Origin: Colletotrichum lupini
Lineage: Eukaryota; Ascomycota; Sordariomycetes; Glomerellales; Glomerellaceae
DNA length: 64,000 bases
Direction: 5' to 3'
Assembly: GCF_023278565.1 (NCBI RefSeq)
Contig: NC_064676.1
Span: 3,472,001 to 3,536,000, forward strand
A program made the translations under genes and the position numbers. The notes beneath the pieces are model-generated. The model worked only from the letters and a program-made list of their open reading frames with translations, was not told where the DNA came from and searched no databases. Shown one piece after another: positions 35,439 through 48,933 of the stretch; positions within the stretch are counted from its first letter, which is position 1, and every line of letters starts with the position of its first letter.

Positions 35439-38400
35439 ACGTGCTTGAGCCGAACAGAATAATGTCCACCCCTGGACAAATGCCGGCTTGCCATCAAGTT
35501 GACTTCATGTATGAAAGCCCAGTAAATTAGTATCCTTCGGCCACAACGCATGATGGAAACTTATATCTTCACTAGGCTAGCGACTGAAGGATTCCTTCCT
35601 TACCTTGCAACTAGCCAGCAGGTGCTAGAATGGCATACCTCTAGTGATCTGGTTTTGATATTACCGTCGGAGAATTATAAAGCATGGCGTAAAAAGCCCA
35701 AAAAAATACAACAATGTATCGCGGCGACCACTGAGCAATTCTAGGTGCTTGCTGCTTCTCGTGTTGCAAGTTAAAACCGAGTTGAGATAATCAACTCACC
35801 TGTTACTTACTTAGTACGTCACGCATTGCTGCTCTCTGCTGTCAAATACAAATTATTACACATTCGACGGGGCTGGGCTCGCAGAATGTTTTACTCTCAG
35901 AGAACGCTCTACTCCCTTTCGCCGATAAGATTATAACTGTCATTGAATAAATAAAGCTGAAGAAGTTCGACTACCTGAAGGTCCTCCTTCCACGACGCTT
36001 GATTATGATTAAATAATTGAAAGAACTCATGTTTGTCAGGAATAAGTATTTGAAGTAGGTCTCTGCCCCGACACCTTTACTCGGTTTATCGACGAGTATA
36101 GGGTTTCCTACCTCAGATCAGAAATAGTCAAGGTAGCTCAAGCCTATCCTCGTGTGGCTAATCGTGTCTCTGGCAACTTGAGTGGACAATGGCATGTGCC
36201 AAAAGGGGAATAAACTTCATCTCATCGGGCAATTCGTACATAAATCCTTCTTTCTCTGGTTAGAAATGGCGAGCACCAAAGTTGTTTCTGGTCCGTGGAT
36301 AATTCGGGCCACGATCATCCATGTACGGGACCTCGGCGACACCTGCAAGCTGGAAGCGTGACTGCATTGACTCTCGACTTTCTTTGCTCAGAGCGAATCC
36401 CACAATAGGCATGCGAAGCTTGTAAAACGCATTTCCTCCTTACCATTGTTTGATGCGCAGGATGCTGCCACCATTTCTACACAGTATGACAGTTTGAAGC
36501 AGTGGCACCAGACGTAGTGAGGTTCAACAGTCTCATCAGTGAGTGGCATGTTCATCTCTCAATAAGCTTGATAAAGTCTACAGTCAGCTTCGGTGCGAAG
36601 TCCTCTAAATTTTGAGCAGTTCACGTATGCCAAGAGAAATGAGCCGTTGGCCCGAAGGAGATGAGAGGACTGAAGCAAGGTAGGAGGGATCTCGAGGAGT
36701 GCACTTAATAACAGCCCGCATCGACCACGTGCTGCACTAATAGCAAGGAGACGCCAGTATGCAGGAGCGACAGGAATTATGGAGTCACAAGTTAGACGAA
36801 AGTCCTCATATCTCACACAGAAAGCATCCCCAGAGTCTTTCATGGCGCAGTCCACATAAGATAGTTGGGTGTGGAAACCCTCTCATTTTCAAGGGGAAGA
36901 AAGCGAGAGTTTTTGGCAGTCCAACGAGAGGAACGCTGCGTAGGTATTTTAGGTCTTTGAGTGTGCCGGCCTGTGGTATTTAAACCTCTACCCCAGTCAG
37001 AGCCGTTGAACTCTGTCTCCCCACCAAGTCAGTCATCAATTGGCAAGACAGCGGGACATTCCCTTCCTTAATCGTTGGATGGGTCAAACAGTGGCCGGGT
37101 GCTTGTTTCAAAGTCGTGCGATGACGACGGTTGTGGGTGGTAGTGGTGCTGGACCTAGCGTTTCCCTTTTGCCCGGGCAACCCTGAAGCGGCCATGATAT
37201 GCGAGTTCGCTTCGCTGGTAACTTGGTAAGGCTTAGTAAGTTACTGCTTGCGAAGGACAAAATGCCCTGGAAGTTGGAACGGACCTCTCTGACATGCTCC
37301 AACAAGAGTGACACTAGGCCGATTAACTCTCCCCACCTCAATATGGCAGCTCCCGCTTCAATTTATTGCTTGCCCCTAATTCAACTCTGTTGCTGTGCCT
37401 GAATTCCGAAGCACGTCTCGAAGCCCGGAAACTAGAGGAAATCCCTTGAGGATCGTCCTCTTCGGCCTGGTCTCCGGGGCTGACAAAGCTTGTGCAGAGT
37501 AGTGTCGGGGGAGACTTCCCGACGCCAATCCCGGATCTACAGGGCGCCCAACATCAGCTAGCTTCTCGACTCCCACCAAGGTTGCAACGACAAGAGAAGG
37601 GAGAAGTGGTCCGGCAGCCGAACATATTTGTTCCCGAAGACAAGAATATCGTGGAGCATCATCAAGTCTAAATACCCCCTCAGTCAACATCTCGAACGCT
37701 CAAGCCTGAAGCGTCGCCGCAAGAAAACCTGTCATTGGACTCCCGTGCGTTACGAATTCGTCTCAGAGTGCGGGCCCGTCTGAACTTTTCTTTCTTTCGG
37801 GCGGGAACGAAAAGCTGCCATCGGAGGTTCGCCGCCGCGACACCTTCTGGACCGCCATGATGGAGAGAAGAAAAGGGGGGGGGGGGGGGGGACGATGGAG
37901 AAGGACGGATCCAGACTGTGCTTCAACTTTTCTCCATTGCGACTGGTAATGATCCCTCTCCTTCTCATCCACTCTCTCGTGGGCGCAGCGTTATAACCCA
38001 TCATGGCCCATCTTCAAAAGCCTGAAACGCGGTTGCAGCCCCGTCTTCGTCTGGACTCCCAGCTCAACATCTGCCCATAATCGATGCATCCCCGGCCGAC
38101 ATGACGGGATGGTCGCCCCCCTTGTCGCTCTCGTTGCCCTATCCGCCCCTTGACCAGTCACTAGGCGTGGCTAGCAAGGACGCAGACATTGGGCGACACA
38201 GCCATGCCCCCACGGAGAAGACTCGGTCTTGGTCCTTGTCTTCGAATGGGCGACCTCGAGACTTCAGCGCAGCCTCCAAGAGTCTCCATTAACCCCCTTC
38301 CAACTCCACAGAGGTCTCCATGAGTCTATAACCCGCGTAACGCCCCCGTCCCCACCTGACATCTCCACCCACGCGACGGCATCCGTTCCAGAAGATCGTC

Positions 38401-38855
38401 GGAGCCGCGGAGGGGATCTGTGCTAGCCCGGGGTCCCTCGCCTGCCTTACCCAGCCTGCCCAGAACCTTTGAGGAAACACGGGCAGGAAGAGCCGCAGTC
38501 TGCAGAAAGACTGGATAGTTTAGGCACAAGGCACAGGCACAACGTTCACGGTTCCTGAAAGTCTGTTGCTCTCATGCCCATGTGGTCCATTCTGGGGGGC
38601 TCTTCCACTCCCTCCTACCCCCGGTCCTGTCGCTTCTTCTCTCCCACCTGGCTCTCACTCTTGCCCATCGGCTCAACACCAGCTGAGCAGCGCTTGCACA
38701 AACATGCTCTCATCTTTTCCAACAAGCCCCATCGCCCATCCTCCCATCCTCAACGTCTGTGACCCCTTGTCGAAACAAGCTCTACCCTTGAAGTAACTCC
38801 TCTTGTCATCGCCAAAGGGGGTAAGACCAAAAAGAGGAAATAGGAAGCAGGCATG
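35439..38855. other. Intergenic region; no gene recognised
   Basis: About 3.4 kb. The first part is moderately AT-rich with no coding signal. From about 37.0 kb it becomes GC- and CT-rich, including a G homopolymer near 37877-37890. Short open frames have no motif. The right end is the promoter of the Egh16-like gene. Confidence 0.5.
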
Positions 38856-38861
38856 TATAAA
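38856..38861 (+). promoter_or_regulatory. TATA box of the Egh16/GAS1-like gene
   Basis: TATAAA 304 bp upstream of the start codon, followed by a strongly CT-rich stretch (about 38920-39160), the usual picture of a highly inducible fungal promoter with a leader of about 270 nt. Confidence 0.6.
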
Positions 38862-39164
38862 ACTTAATAGGCCTCGCACATCGGGTAAAACGCAGGATTC
38901 CCTGTGCTCTTCCCGTTTGGATCGCTCGCTCACACTTTCCTTGAGTTCGATCTCTTCTTGGTTTTTCCTTCCCTTCTCTTCCTTTTCACACTCCCAGCCG
39001 GTCTGTTCTTTTCTTGAGAGAGGCCATAACCAAACCTCTTTCGTTTCTTTCCCTTCCATCAACGCGGTGCTGGACACATTGTTTTTTAACTTCCTTTCGC
39101 TACTAATCCAATTTTGACTTGTGTTTACCCTTTCTTTTCGGTCCACCTGTCTCCTCTCACAGCC

Positions 39165-40655
39165 ATGTCTTCTCCCATGATGAGAGCGTTGGCCGCTGCC
39201 GCCATGTTGGCGATGGCCCAGGCCCAAGGTGTCATTCTTGCCGCGCAAGGCCCCAACGGCCCTGCTAGTCCAGGTCTTCTAGGTATGCACTTTTATGATA
39301 CGAGATGCGCAAATTCTAGGACGAATCGTTGACAAATGCTTCCAGTCGATGCAAACAAGGCAGATGCAAACATCATCAACCAGAAGGAGATTGTGGACAA
39401 TGTCGTCAACGAGTGCGGCCGAACCATCCTCGCGGGCAACATCGATATCGGCGAGACCACAGAGGCTCAGCTGGGCAACAACACCGTCACGAAGGTCACA
39501 AAGGGGTCTAACGTCGACGTCACCATCGCCCAAGTCAGCGCGGACGGCGCCGGACCGTACAGCTGCGATCTTGACTTGACTAGCAACGCCAACGGTGCCA
39601 CGGGTCAGACGAAGCTTCAGGTGCAAGAGGCAGGAGCCCAGAGCGGACAGATCAAGCTCAAGGTCACGATGCCAGATGACTTGGCTTGCGTAGGAGGTAC
39701 GTCAACTCCATATTCCTCTATGGCCGTCGCCATAGGAATCTCCGCCGCGCTTCAAGTTTGCCGATGACTAACAAACTTGCTGATAGCCTCCACCGGTGAT
39801 GTCTGCACCGTCCGCTGCTTCAACGATAACGCAAAGGGTCCCTTTGGCGGCTGCTTCGCTGTTCAGCAGACGGACACGAAGCCCAAGCAGAACACCCCTG
39901 CCAACATTCCCACCGCCCAGACCCTTGACGGTGTCCTGAAGCAGGTCCAGCAGAACATTGTCGACCTCCCTGCCGCCGTCAAGTCGAACCAGGAAGCCAA
40001 GACTCAGGACGATCAGGGTGTTACCGCCATCAAGGAGCTCCTCGGCAACAATGCCACTCAGCAGGCTGCCGGCCCTGCCGGCTCCGGCGCCAACACTGGC
40101 AACAACAATAACAACAACGGAAACAACAACGGAAACAACAACAATGGCAATGCTAACGCCGGCAATGGTAACGGAAGACAGAAGGGCAAGGGCAACCGCA
40201 ATGGCAACAACAACGCCAACAACGGCGGTGCTGCGGCCGGCGGCAACAACGCCAACGCTGGCAACAACAACGCCAACGCTGGCAACAACAACGCCAACGC
40301 TGGCAACAACAACGCCAACGCTGGCAACAACAACGCCAACGCCGGAAACACCAATGCCAATACCGGAAACACCAATGCCAACACGGGCAACAACGGAGGC
40401 AACGGACGGACCCGGGGCAAGAACAACAACGGCGGTGCCAACACCAACGCCCAGAACGGCGGCAACAATGGTAATGCCAATGCCAATGCCAATGCCAACG
40501 GAAACAACAACGCACTGCCTCTGGCAACTGTTGGAAAGGGCAACGGTAACCGCCAGAACCAGCAGAACGGCAACAACAACAAGCGTGACGAAACACCAGA
40601 TGCCGTGCTCCGCACGCGCTGGGCCAGGAGGAACCTTCGCCGCCGCGCCGCCTAA
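39165..40655 (+). CDS. Egh16/GAS1-like secreted appressorial protein with Asn-rich repeat tail
   Basis: Relative of the Magnaporthe GAS1/GAS2 (MAS) and Blumeria Egh16H proteins, which are made in appressoria and contribute to infection; molecular activity unknown. Three exons, 39165-39282, 39346-39696 and 39787-40655, give 445 residues. A signal peptide ends around AMAQAQG. The conserved domain has ADANIINQKEIVDNVVNECG, TVTKVTKGSNVDVTI, GPYSCDLDLTSN and a Cys-containing end VCTVRCFNDNAKGPFGGCF. After about residue 240 comes a long Asn/Gly/Ala-rich low-complexity tail with six 7-residue tandem units. It ends in a basic KR/RR-rich segment. The N-terminal domain has the family's usual length; the tail is an addition. 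Flanked downstream by retrotransposon copy 2. Confidence 0.92.
40257..40382 (+). repeat. 21-bp coding tandem repeat, six units
   Basis: Four identical 21-bp units (40257-40340) followed by two diverged ones, each encoding a heptad close to AGNNNAN, inside the tail of the Egh16-like protein. Preceded and followed by more irregular AAC/GGC-rich sequence. Copy number is likely to vary between isolates. Confidence 0.9.
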
Positions 40656-41518
40656 TTGTTACGCAAGGTGGAGGGGGTGGAGTGGACCGAGGGTGGCAGC
40701 GAGCCGCCCCGCAGGATACTTCCTCCCCCTTGGTTTGAGCTTCATGTTGTATGAGCAGGCCTTTCTTGGAAGCTGTTTCCCATTTCTACGTCGATGGAAC
40801 GTTCACCATTAAAGACGGAAGAGGAGATGATATCTTAGTTGTTAGTTAGCGAAAATTTATATTGAGCCGTGTAAAGTTGATAAAATGGTAGAAATTTGTC
40901 GGTTATCTACTTCTCGAACACCGTAATTCTTCAGCTTCTTTGCCCTTAATCACTGTCCGATGTGTTTGTCCCTAGTCAGCCACATTTTACTTACAGATGG
41001 CATGAGTTTTGACTTATTGGTGGACAATCCTACTCATCAACTCTGGAGACCACTCATGCATTCACTAAGAAGGTCAATCCAATTCCTTATCCCCGGTCTC
41101 ACTCACGGCTCATCTCATGCATCACTGCTGATTGAGGCCAAAGCCAGGACAGAGATAGAGGATAAGCGAACAAAAGGTCCGAATTGAACGTCTGACAGAC
41201 CGATCAACGTTGATAGGGCAAGCAAGGGTACTTACGTAGACCAGAGGATTCCCCTCCTCTCTTCGAAATAAGGCTTGAGATAGTTATCCTAGTTATTTCC
41301 GGGCATCAAAATCACCTTCAGATCTTCCCTCTTCCTCGCGTGTGAATCTGAAGTGCAGGTCAACTCGCTTGATCTAGACAGTTACGGACAAGAGGTTTCC
41401 ATTTGACCTGCAGAGCGTGCTGCCATCTAGCAAACGGCTAGTAATTATCTGCATCGCCTAAGACGTTCCCTAACGTGCCTCCTTAACTTTTTATACCTTC
41501 ATTTTCTAAGAAAAGCAC
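40656..41518. other. 3' region of the Egh16-like gene up to retrotransposon copy 2
   Basis: Probable 3' untranslated region followed by about 600 bp with no gene. It ends directly at the 5' LTR of copy 2. No piece of the truncated gene found on the other side of that element (48934-49094) can be recognised here. Confidence 0.5.
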
Positions 41519-41723
41519 TGTCGGATTAGAAGTCTAATTCGACCGTAGCATACAGCCGACTGCGCAGGGGCTAATTAGGGGCCCTATTTACGATTATCGT
41601 AGCTAGCCTAACCTATAGTTAAAACCTCCTTTTTATATTTATTATATAAATATTTATATAGTTTAATTAATCTCTTTATTAACTACGGTTTAAACTAACT
41701 ACTTTATAATAGGGATATTAATA
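41519..41723 (+). repeat. 5' LTR of copy 2
   Basis: 205 bp starting TGTCGGATTAG. The end ATTAATA corresponds to ACCAACA of the solo LTR after RIP changes. Confidence 0.9.
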
Positions 41724-44700
41724 CTAATTAGTAATTAAATTCTATTATTATAAATTAGTAAGGTATTTTATTATATAAAAGAGACGACTTTTTAATACTA
41801 TATAAAATAAGAGATTTATATTAATTAACCTTATAAAAGTAAACGAAAAAGGAGGCGATTCTCGAATACCGTACGGAATTAAGTAATTATAGCCTTTTAT
41901 TACTTATAAAAGGTCGACGTTTATTATATTAAACTATATTAATTAATAGAACTACTTAAGTAACTAGCTTTTTATCGTCGCCCTAAATAGCTTTTTTATT
42001 AAACGACTTTTTTATAGCCGGCTTATAATTAAAAATTAACTAGTTAAATTAATAAAAAGAAATACTTACGTAATAACTACTTATTTAATTAATTAGTATA
42101 ACGAACGAGCTTAATAATATAATATAAAAGAGTACTACGTAATTAAAAGAGGGGATTTTTAAATATAAATATTCTTATTTAGTAATAAAAATAACTTTAT
42201 AAGAGTTATTAAGCTAAGAGATCTATAGTATATAAAAAAGTTTATTATTATGAGGATTTTATAAGTACAATTTTAAGCTTATAATTTAAATAACCTTTTT
42301 ATAGCTCCCTTAACTACTCCCCGGGTATTACTTAAAAATATAATATAAGGGACGGTTTAATAAAAAAAGAGGGAATTTAGAGGTTTTAATAATATCGAGT
42401 TAAGAGTATTACGGATCTTAAAAATTAACTTAAAAAAAAGGCGGCTATTTTAAAATAGTCCTATAACTTCTTATTAAAGTTATTATTAGCCTAAGAAAAA
42501 GTTAAAAAAACGAGGATTTAAAGGGAAATTTCTTTTTTTAAAGGGCTATTAAAGGGCTTTTTTTTATATTAGTTCCCGGCGCGAGATTACTAATTTTAAA
42601 AAATTAACTAAGTAATAAAAAAGATCGCTAGTACGTAATAATTACTTAACTATAATTAAGCTATAAAAAAGACTACTTAAAAAATATAAAATAAAGTATT
42701 AAAAGGCTATAAAAAATAAAATCTCTAAAGTATTTAACCTTATTACGTATGAGTAATAAGTAAGTATTTTTAATGAGTTTTTAAAATTTATAATTTTATA
42801 AAAAAGAGGGCTTAATTATATTAATTATACTTAACGGCCTATACGGTTTTTAATAGCTTATATAGCTCTTTTACGAGCTATTTAATATCTATTTTTAACT
42901 ATTTTTATAAAATACTACCCTAAAAAAAGTAAGTTAAAAAAAGAAGCTATTTAAAGATTATAAAGAGTACGAGGCTTAAGAAGCTAGAAGTATATAGGAT
43001 AATAAAAATCGGTAACTAATAAAGATCCTAAGATTAATTATTATATTTTCTTATAATAATATAAACGTTTATTATTATTATTATAAAAAAGAATTATTAA
43101 AACCTACTTTTTTATATTAAATAAAAAGGAGGATCTTAGTAAGTATAATAACTAGCGATTTAAAAAGGTAATAATAATTATTAAAAATAATAAAAACGAG
43201 AGTAATAGCGGGACGGTAAGAAGAAGCGGAAATTTCTTAAACCTTAATAAATTCGTTAAATAATAAAAGTACGGATTTATTATAATTAGTACGCAGATTA
43301 AATATATTTTTATTAAAATTAAATATATTAGCGATTATTAATACGGGTATAAGCTAAAGTACGACCCTTAATAAGTTAGAAAAAAAAAAAAGGACGAAAC
43401 CTAATTTTAAATAGAATCCTAATCCTTTATAAATAAGTAAATATTGACTTAAATTATTAGGGGACGTAAATATATAAAATCGTAAATTAGCCTAATAGTA
43501 AGTAAATTAATATAATATTAATCTATTTAATTAAGGTTTATAAAAAAAAGGAGCTACAGGGGTAACCCCTATTTTATAAAATCGTAAACGACTTTAGTTA
43601 TTAACTAAATAAATAGTTCGTAAGTATAAGCTTAGGAATTATAAAAGTAGTTAATAAATTCTTTTATAAGCGAGGGGTATTATTAACGTAATTATAATTA
43701 TAAGAGCTATACGAAATATTAATAATAATAATTATAAAAGAAGAATTCGTATTATAAAACTAAGTATAGGTTAATAGAGTATATAATCGTTTTAACGAAT
43801 TTAGAAAAAGGGTAAATAACTTAGATTTCTTTTTTATAATTACTAACGGAAATCTATTATTATAAAAGAATATACCGGGGTAAAATATAGTATTAGAAGT
43901 ACGATAATTAATAATTCTACCTATTTTAATTTATAACTCGTTATTATTATTAATACGAAATTCGGTACTAATTAGTTAATAAGAAAGGAGGTAGATGACC
44001 CGAAGTTATTAATAGTACGTAGCGACGTAGGGATCGTATATAAATACTAAAAATCTAGTAATAAATATAAGGTAATTTATAGACCTTAAAAAAATCTTTT
44101 TAAAAAAGAAATTATACTCTAAAGGGAAGTATAAGGTCTTATAAAAAACCTTAATAATATTTTATAATTATTATAAAAAAGTCGGAATTAGGGAATACTA
44201 ATACTATTTAGTAATTAATATCGTACTTATAAATAAAGCTTTTAATTATTATTATAAAGCGGTACGTAATTTTAATTAAAACGACTTTCTTAGTATAATT
44301 AACGTAATCCGAAGCCGCTTTAAGACTTATAATAAAAACCTAAAGCTCTTATTTAAGCTATAAGCGATTTTTTTTATATTTATAACTAGGATAATAAAGG
44401 GTAAATTACGAGTAGAGATCCTTAAAGAGCTTATTAATTAAATTAATAAGCTAGCGAAAACCTAGCTAAATAAGGAGATAAATAAGTAGAAAATCGGATA
44501 TTTTTATACCGTAGTTTAGTATATATTAAAAATAAAAATAACTTTATACTAAGTACCTAAAGACTATAAAACGCACTATTTAAAGCTAAGATCTAGTTTT
44601 AATATTAAAATAAGAATATTATACTAAACTTACCTCTAAGTATATAACGGCCCTTATTAATAATATTAAGTTAATTAAACGTATAATAAAGAAAAAAAAG

Positions 44701-47700
44701 AGGCTAAATATAGTAATCGCTAGTAAAGAGGCCTAGATTCGTTAAATAAGTAGAGATTTAATTTATAAATAAGGTAATAAAAAAGGTAATATTATATTTA
44801 TAAAAAGGATAAATATTAGTTAAGTAACTACTCCGAGGAAGAGCGTACTAAATTATATAAATAATATAAAAAGTTAAGGATAGTAAATAGTAAAACTAGC
44901 CCTTGTTAGTTTAATTAATTCCTTATTATATATAAAAATAGATCCGGGGGTACGGAACTTAGTAATAGTAACTAAAGTAGCGGCTTAAAATATATACCCT
45001 TTATAAGAGATTTAGAAAATAAAAAAGACTTTACTTCTTATATTAACGAATTAGATTATAACGAAATTAACGATATTAATTATTCTTTTTTTACCCCGTT
45101 AGCTTTTAGAGGATATACGAGGCTAAATAAATAGAGGGTAGTAAAAGCTCTTAATAAGTAGGTTTTTATTTATAAATAATAAGGGAAGGTCCCTTAGATA
45201 ATAAATACGGAGGCGGCTAAAAGGGCGAATTTAATAGGGCCGAAGCCTATTTTTTTAATAATTAAAGAGAAGACATTATCTCTCTTAATATTTTAAAAAA
45301 AAGAATATGGTACTAAGTAAATCTAGGGGTAGTTAAAGAGGTCTTTTTTATACTACTTAAATCCCTCGAATACTAAGCTCGTATAAGTATTTTATATAAG
45401 TAAAAAGTACGGCCTAGATAATTTCTATAAGATTATCTTAAATACTAGGGTATTATAATAGTTAATTAAAGAAAAAGGGCAATTCTAAGTATTATAAACA
45501 ATCGCGCTAATAACGCTTAATATATTAATAGTAAGTATTATAAAGATTAATTTCGGCCTAGGTAAAGAAATCGTCGCCCTAAGTATAATAAAAATAAAGA
45601 CGTACTTCGGAACGATAACTTTTTATATTTTACTTATTAATACCCCATTTCTCTTATATTTAAAAAATATAAATCGACTAAGTATTATATTTAATAATAC
45701 GAAGAATAGAATCTTTAGTAATAAGTATTTTAAAATAGTTAAACGATAATAGGGGTATACGTTTATAAAGCTTATTAATAATACGAAGTTAATTAATTAC
45801 TTAACGGAAAGTAAGCTTAGAAGATTATACTAGAGATTTAAGTACCCGTTAGTTACGAGGCTATATAACCTCTTAAAATAATCAAATAATAATAATATTA
45901 AAATAGGGGCGCTAGAGTAGTTAACGAAAGTATATTATTAATACTAAATAAATACGCAGAGCCTACGTAAATTTAAGTTTAAATTACGTAATAAGCTTAA
46001 CTTTAACTAGGAAATCGTTATTAATATCTTTTATTTAAATAGTTAGTTAGTACTATATATAATCGACGTAGCTATATTTTTCTAAGTAAAATAATTCCTC
46101 TAAGATCTATAAGTAAAAATAGTATAAGTAGCTTTATAAAAAAGCTAGATCGATATATACTAAGGACCGCTAGACGGTATTAAAACCGACGCTAATACTA
46201 GCTTTAAGTTAGCTAAATTTAGGGATAATACGACGGCCTACGGTGTATAGCTAAAAGTCGTACCCGTTAAAGCGTATTATAATATTAAAAAAGTAAAAAG
46301 GGTATATTAATAATTAAAAAGGGCATTTAGGATTATTAAAAAAGAAAATCCGGATTTTATTAATAACGAATATTTCTAAATAGTACTTAAATACTATAAC
46401 AATATTATAAGGCCTAACAGACTTATATTAACGCTATTAATATATAGAGTATATTTAAAAACGACCTTAGCCTCGCTATTATTACTAAGTATAAGCTAAC
46501 GAGCCTAAGTAATTAAAAAAATAATAGGAGTACTACGCGAGGTAAGTATAAAAAGGTAAGTTAATAAAATAATTATTATACGTAATAAGCCCGATATAAA
46601 AGATAATTTTAATATATTACTAAATTCGGATATACGAATATAATACGAAATTACTTAATAATAGGCTAGGCTATATAAGTTAATTTTTATTAACGAGCGC
46701 TCTTATATAGTTATAAGAAATCGTAACTAGCTATTTAAAATATTAATTACGGTAGTTAAACTGTACTATATAGATCTTAACGAGGTAATTTCTAACTTAT
46801 AAAAAGAAAAAGAGCTAGGGGAAACTATATAACCCGCAGTAGAGGTATAGGAAATTATTCTTAATAAAATCGTCGTAATAGTACTAATAAACGACGAGGA
46901 AGAGGAAATTACTAAAAGGGTACTAATATTATTAATAAAACGTTATAAAAGACTATAACAGTAAGCCCTAACGTAGTAATTTATTATTAATAATAAGGTA
47001 ATTAATACTTTTTATATAGTAAAAAAGAAAGCCGATTTCGAGCTAGTAGTTATACTACGTAAAGAAGGCGTAATTATAATTATTAAAAAGCTATATAAGG
47101 GATTAGATCTTATCGAAGTAGATACTTTTCGTAATCGAGGGGTCTATCGATTTATCCTATATAACTTAGAAAAATATATAAACCTCTGTATATTTAAATT
47201 ATAAATAGTTCGTAAAATTAAAAAGAAAGGAATACCCTAGCTATACGAAAAGTCTAAATATATAATTTAGGGGTATAGTAACGTTAAAAAGGCGACGCTA
47301 CTTATATAATCGCTTACTATATAGCGCTATAACTAACGATTAATAATAGTACTAATAGTATTATTATAAAAAAAGGGATACGAGATTTAGAGCCGTAATA
47401 TTACCTAGGCCTATACCTAATTAGCTATAGGGCTTATAAAGAAAATCCTAGCCTATTTACTAAAGGAAATGGCTAGTAAGTACTTAGAAAGCACGATTAT
47501 TAAAGTGCTTAAGCTATTATATAGGCTCGTAAAATCGGGCACCTATTAATAAGCTACTTATTACGATTTTTATATTAATTAACTATTAATAATTACCTCT
47601 ACGTACAACCCGTACTTATTAGTCGCAGAGTATAAAAGCGACTAATTTAGGATCGGTAGAATATAAACTGATAATATATTAAGCTTATTTAATATTAATT

Positions 47701-48709
47701 TTATAAAAAAAGAGGATAAGGAGCTTTAAAAAGCGGGCTTTATAACAAAGCTAAAAAAGGTCTTTATAATAAATACCCCCTTAGTATTTAACGACGGGAT
47801 TTTTATAATTAAAAAAAAACCCGTCGTTTTTTAGTAAAAGGGGTAGGATAAGAAAATTAACTTTATTAATTTAAATATAATTAATATTGAGAAGTAGTAT
47901 AAAGCTAAGCTTACGCAAGGGGTATATATTATAAGTATTTATTAACCCAAGGCGACTTTTAATTATATTAAAATAATATAAGCTATAAATCTAATTAAAT
48001 AAAACGTCGAGGTACTTAATAAGCGGCTTAAGTAGTAATAAACAAATCTCGATCGAGGTCTCGTTTATTATTTAATTAACTTTATAACTAATAAGCTCTA
48101 CGTCTTTATTAATAGGTTATTTATAAATAATAACGACCTTATTTCGTAATTAGGGTATATTATTATCTTAGTTAATAAGAGTATAGGTAAGAGCGAATTT
48201 ATTATATACGGTAATATAATCTATTACTTATTAACTAAAAATAAGTAAGTAATAAAAAGTATACTAATATTAGAAGTTTATAATATAGTTAATAGTATTA
48301 ACCTCTTTTATATAATTTTAACGACGCTAAAGAAGATTATTAATTAAATTAGCCTTTTACCTATTTTAATACTTATTTATACCGATTCTTACTCGCTATA
48401 TAAATACCTTATTAAATTAGGAAAAAAAAAAAAAGAGGCTTATAATTAATATTACAGCCCTTAGGTAATTATATAAAAAGCGCGAGATACTCGAGATTTA
48501 TTAAATTAATAATAAAAATAACCTCGCAAACGCTTTTATAAAAATAGTACTAAATAAGGGATTAGAATAATTTATAAGTAGTAAAAAAGTTACTATATAA
48601 ATAAAAAAATAAGTTATATAAAAAGAGTAAAAAAAAGGGGGAAAAGGAGACGACTTAGTAAACGGGCCCGAGGTCGAATTATATTTCTAATTATAATAGT
48701 TAAATTAAT

Positions 48710-48724
48710 AAAAGAAAGAGAAAG
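48710..48724 (+). other. Polypurine tract of copy 2
   Basis: Fifteen uninterrupted purines four bases before the 3' LTR, the expected primer site for plus-strand DNA synthesis. The same tract is at 57256-57270 in copy 3. Confidence 0.7.
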
Positions 48725-48728
48725 TTAA

Positions 48729-48933
48729 TATCGGATTAAAAGTCTAATTTAATTATAGTATATAACTAACTATATAAGGGCTAATTAGGGGCCCTATTTA
48801 TAATTATTATAGCTAGCCTAACCTATAGTTAAAACCTCCTTTTTATACTTATTACGTAAATATTTATATAGTTCAATTAATCTCTTCGTTAACTACGGTT
48901 CGAACTAACTACCCTATAATAGGGATACTAATA
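48729..48933 (+). repeat. 3' LTR of copy 2
   Basis: 205 bp, beginning TATCGGATTAA (RIP-altered) and ending GGGATACTAATA. Confidence 0.9.

Larger units (their letters stand above)
41519..48933 (+). mobile_element. Ty1/copia LTR retrotransposon, copy 2, RIP-mutated, no target duplication
   Basis: 7,415-bp copy in plus orientation with LTRs at both ends. Reading through the stops shows an integrase core (about 46.06-46.42 kb: GPLDGIKTDA, later VPVKAYYNIKKVKRVY). A copia-type reverse transcriptase follows (about 47.4-48.0 kb, YGLAESGTY-like and STYNPYLLVAEDE). RNase H is at about 48.04-48.6 kb (QLGYIIILV, LASEVYNI, TDSYSLYKYLIKLG, NLADAFTK). A polypurine tract lies at 48710-48724, just before the 3' LTR. 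The flanking pentamers are AGCAC on the left and GATTT on the right; RIP transitions cannot reconcile them, so the ends probably come from different insertions. Coding is destroyed by stops throughout. Confidence 0.94.

Noticed and set aside
40257..40382. CRISPR-like array
   Set aside because: Contiguous 21-bp coding units without spacers in a eukaryotic gene.
39958..40812. Overlapping frames of up to 284 codons within the Egh16-like gene, both strands
   Set aside because: Produced by the AAC/GGC repeats of the real tail read in other frames (Thr-, Leu- and Cys-rich nonsense). Splicing and family motifs support only the called frame.
41724..41760. tRNA primer-binding site after the 5' LTR of copy 2
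   Set aside because: The sequence after the LTR is too RIP-altered to match any tRNA 3' end or tRNA half with confidence.
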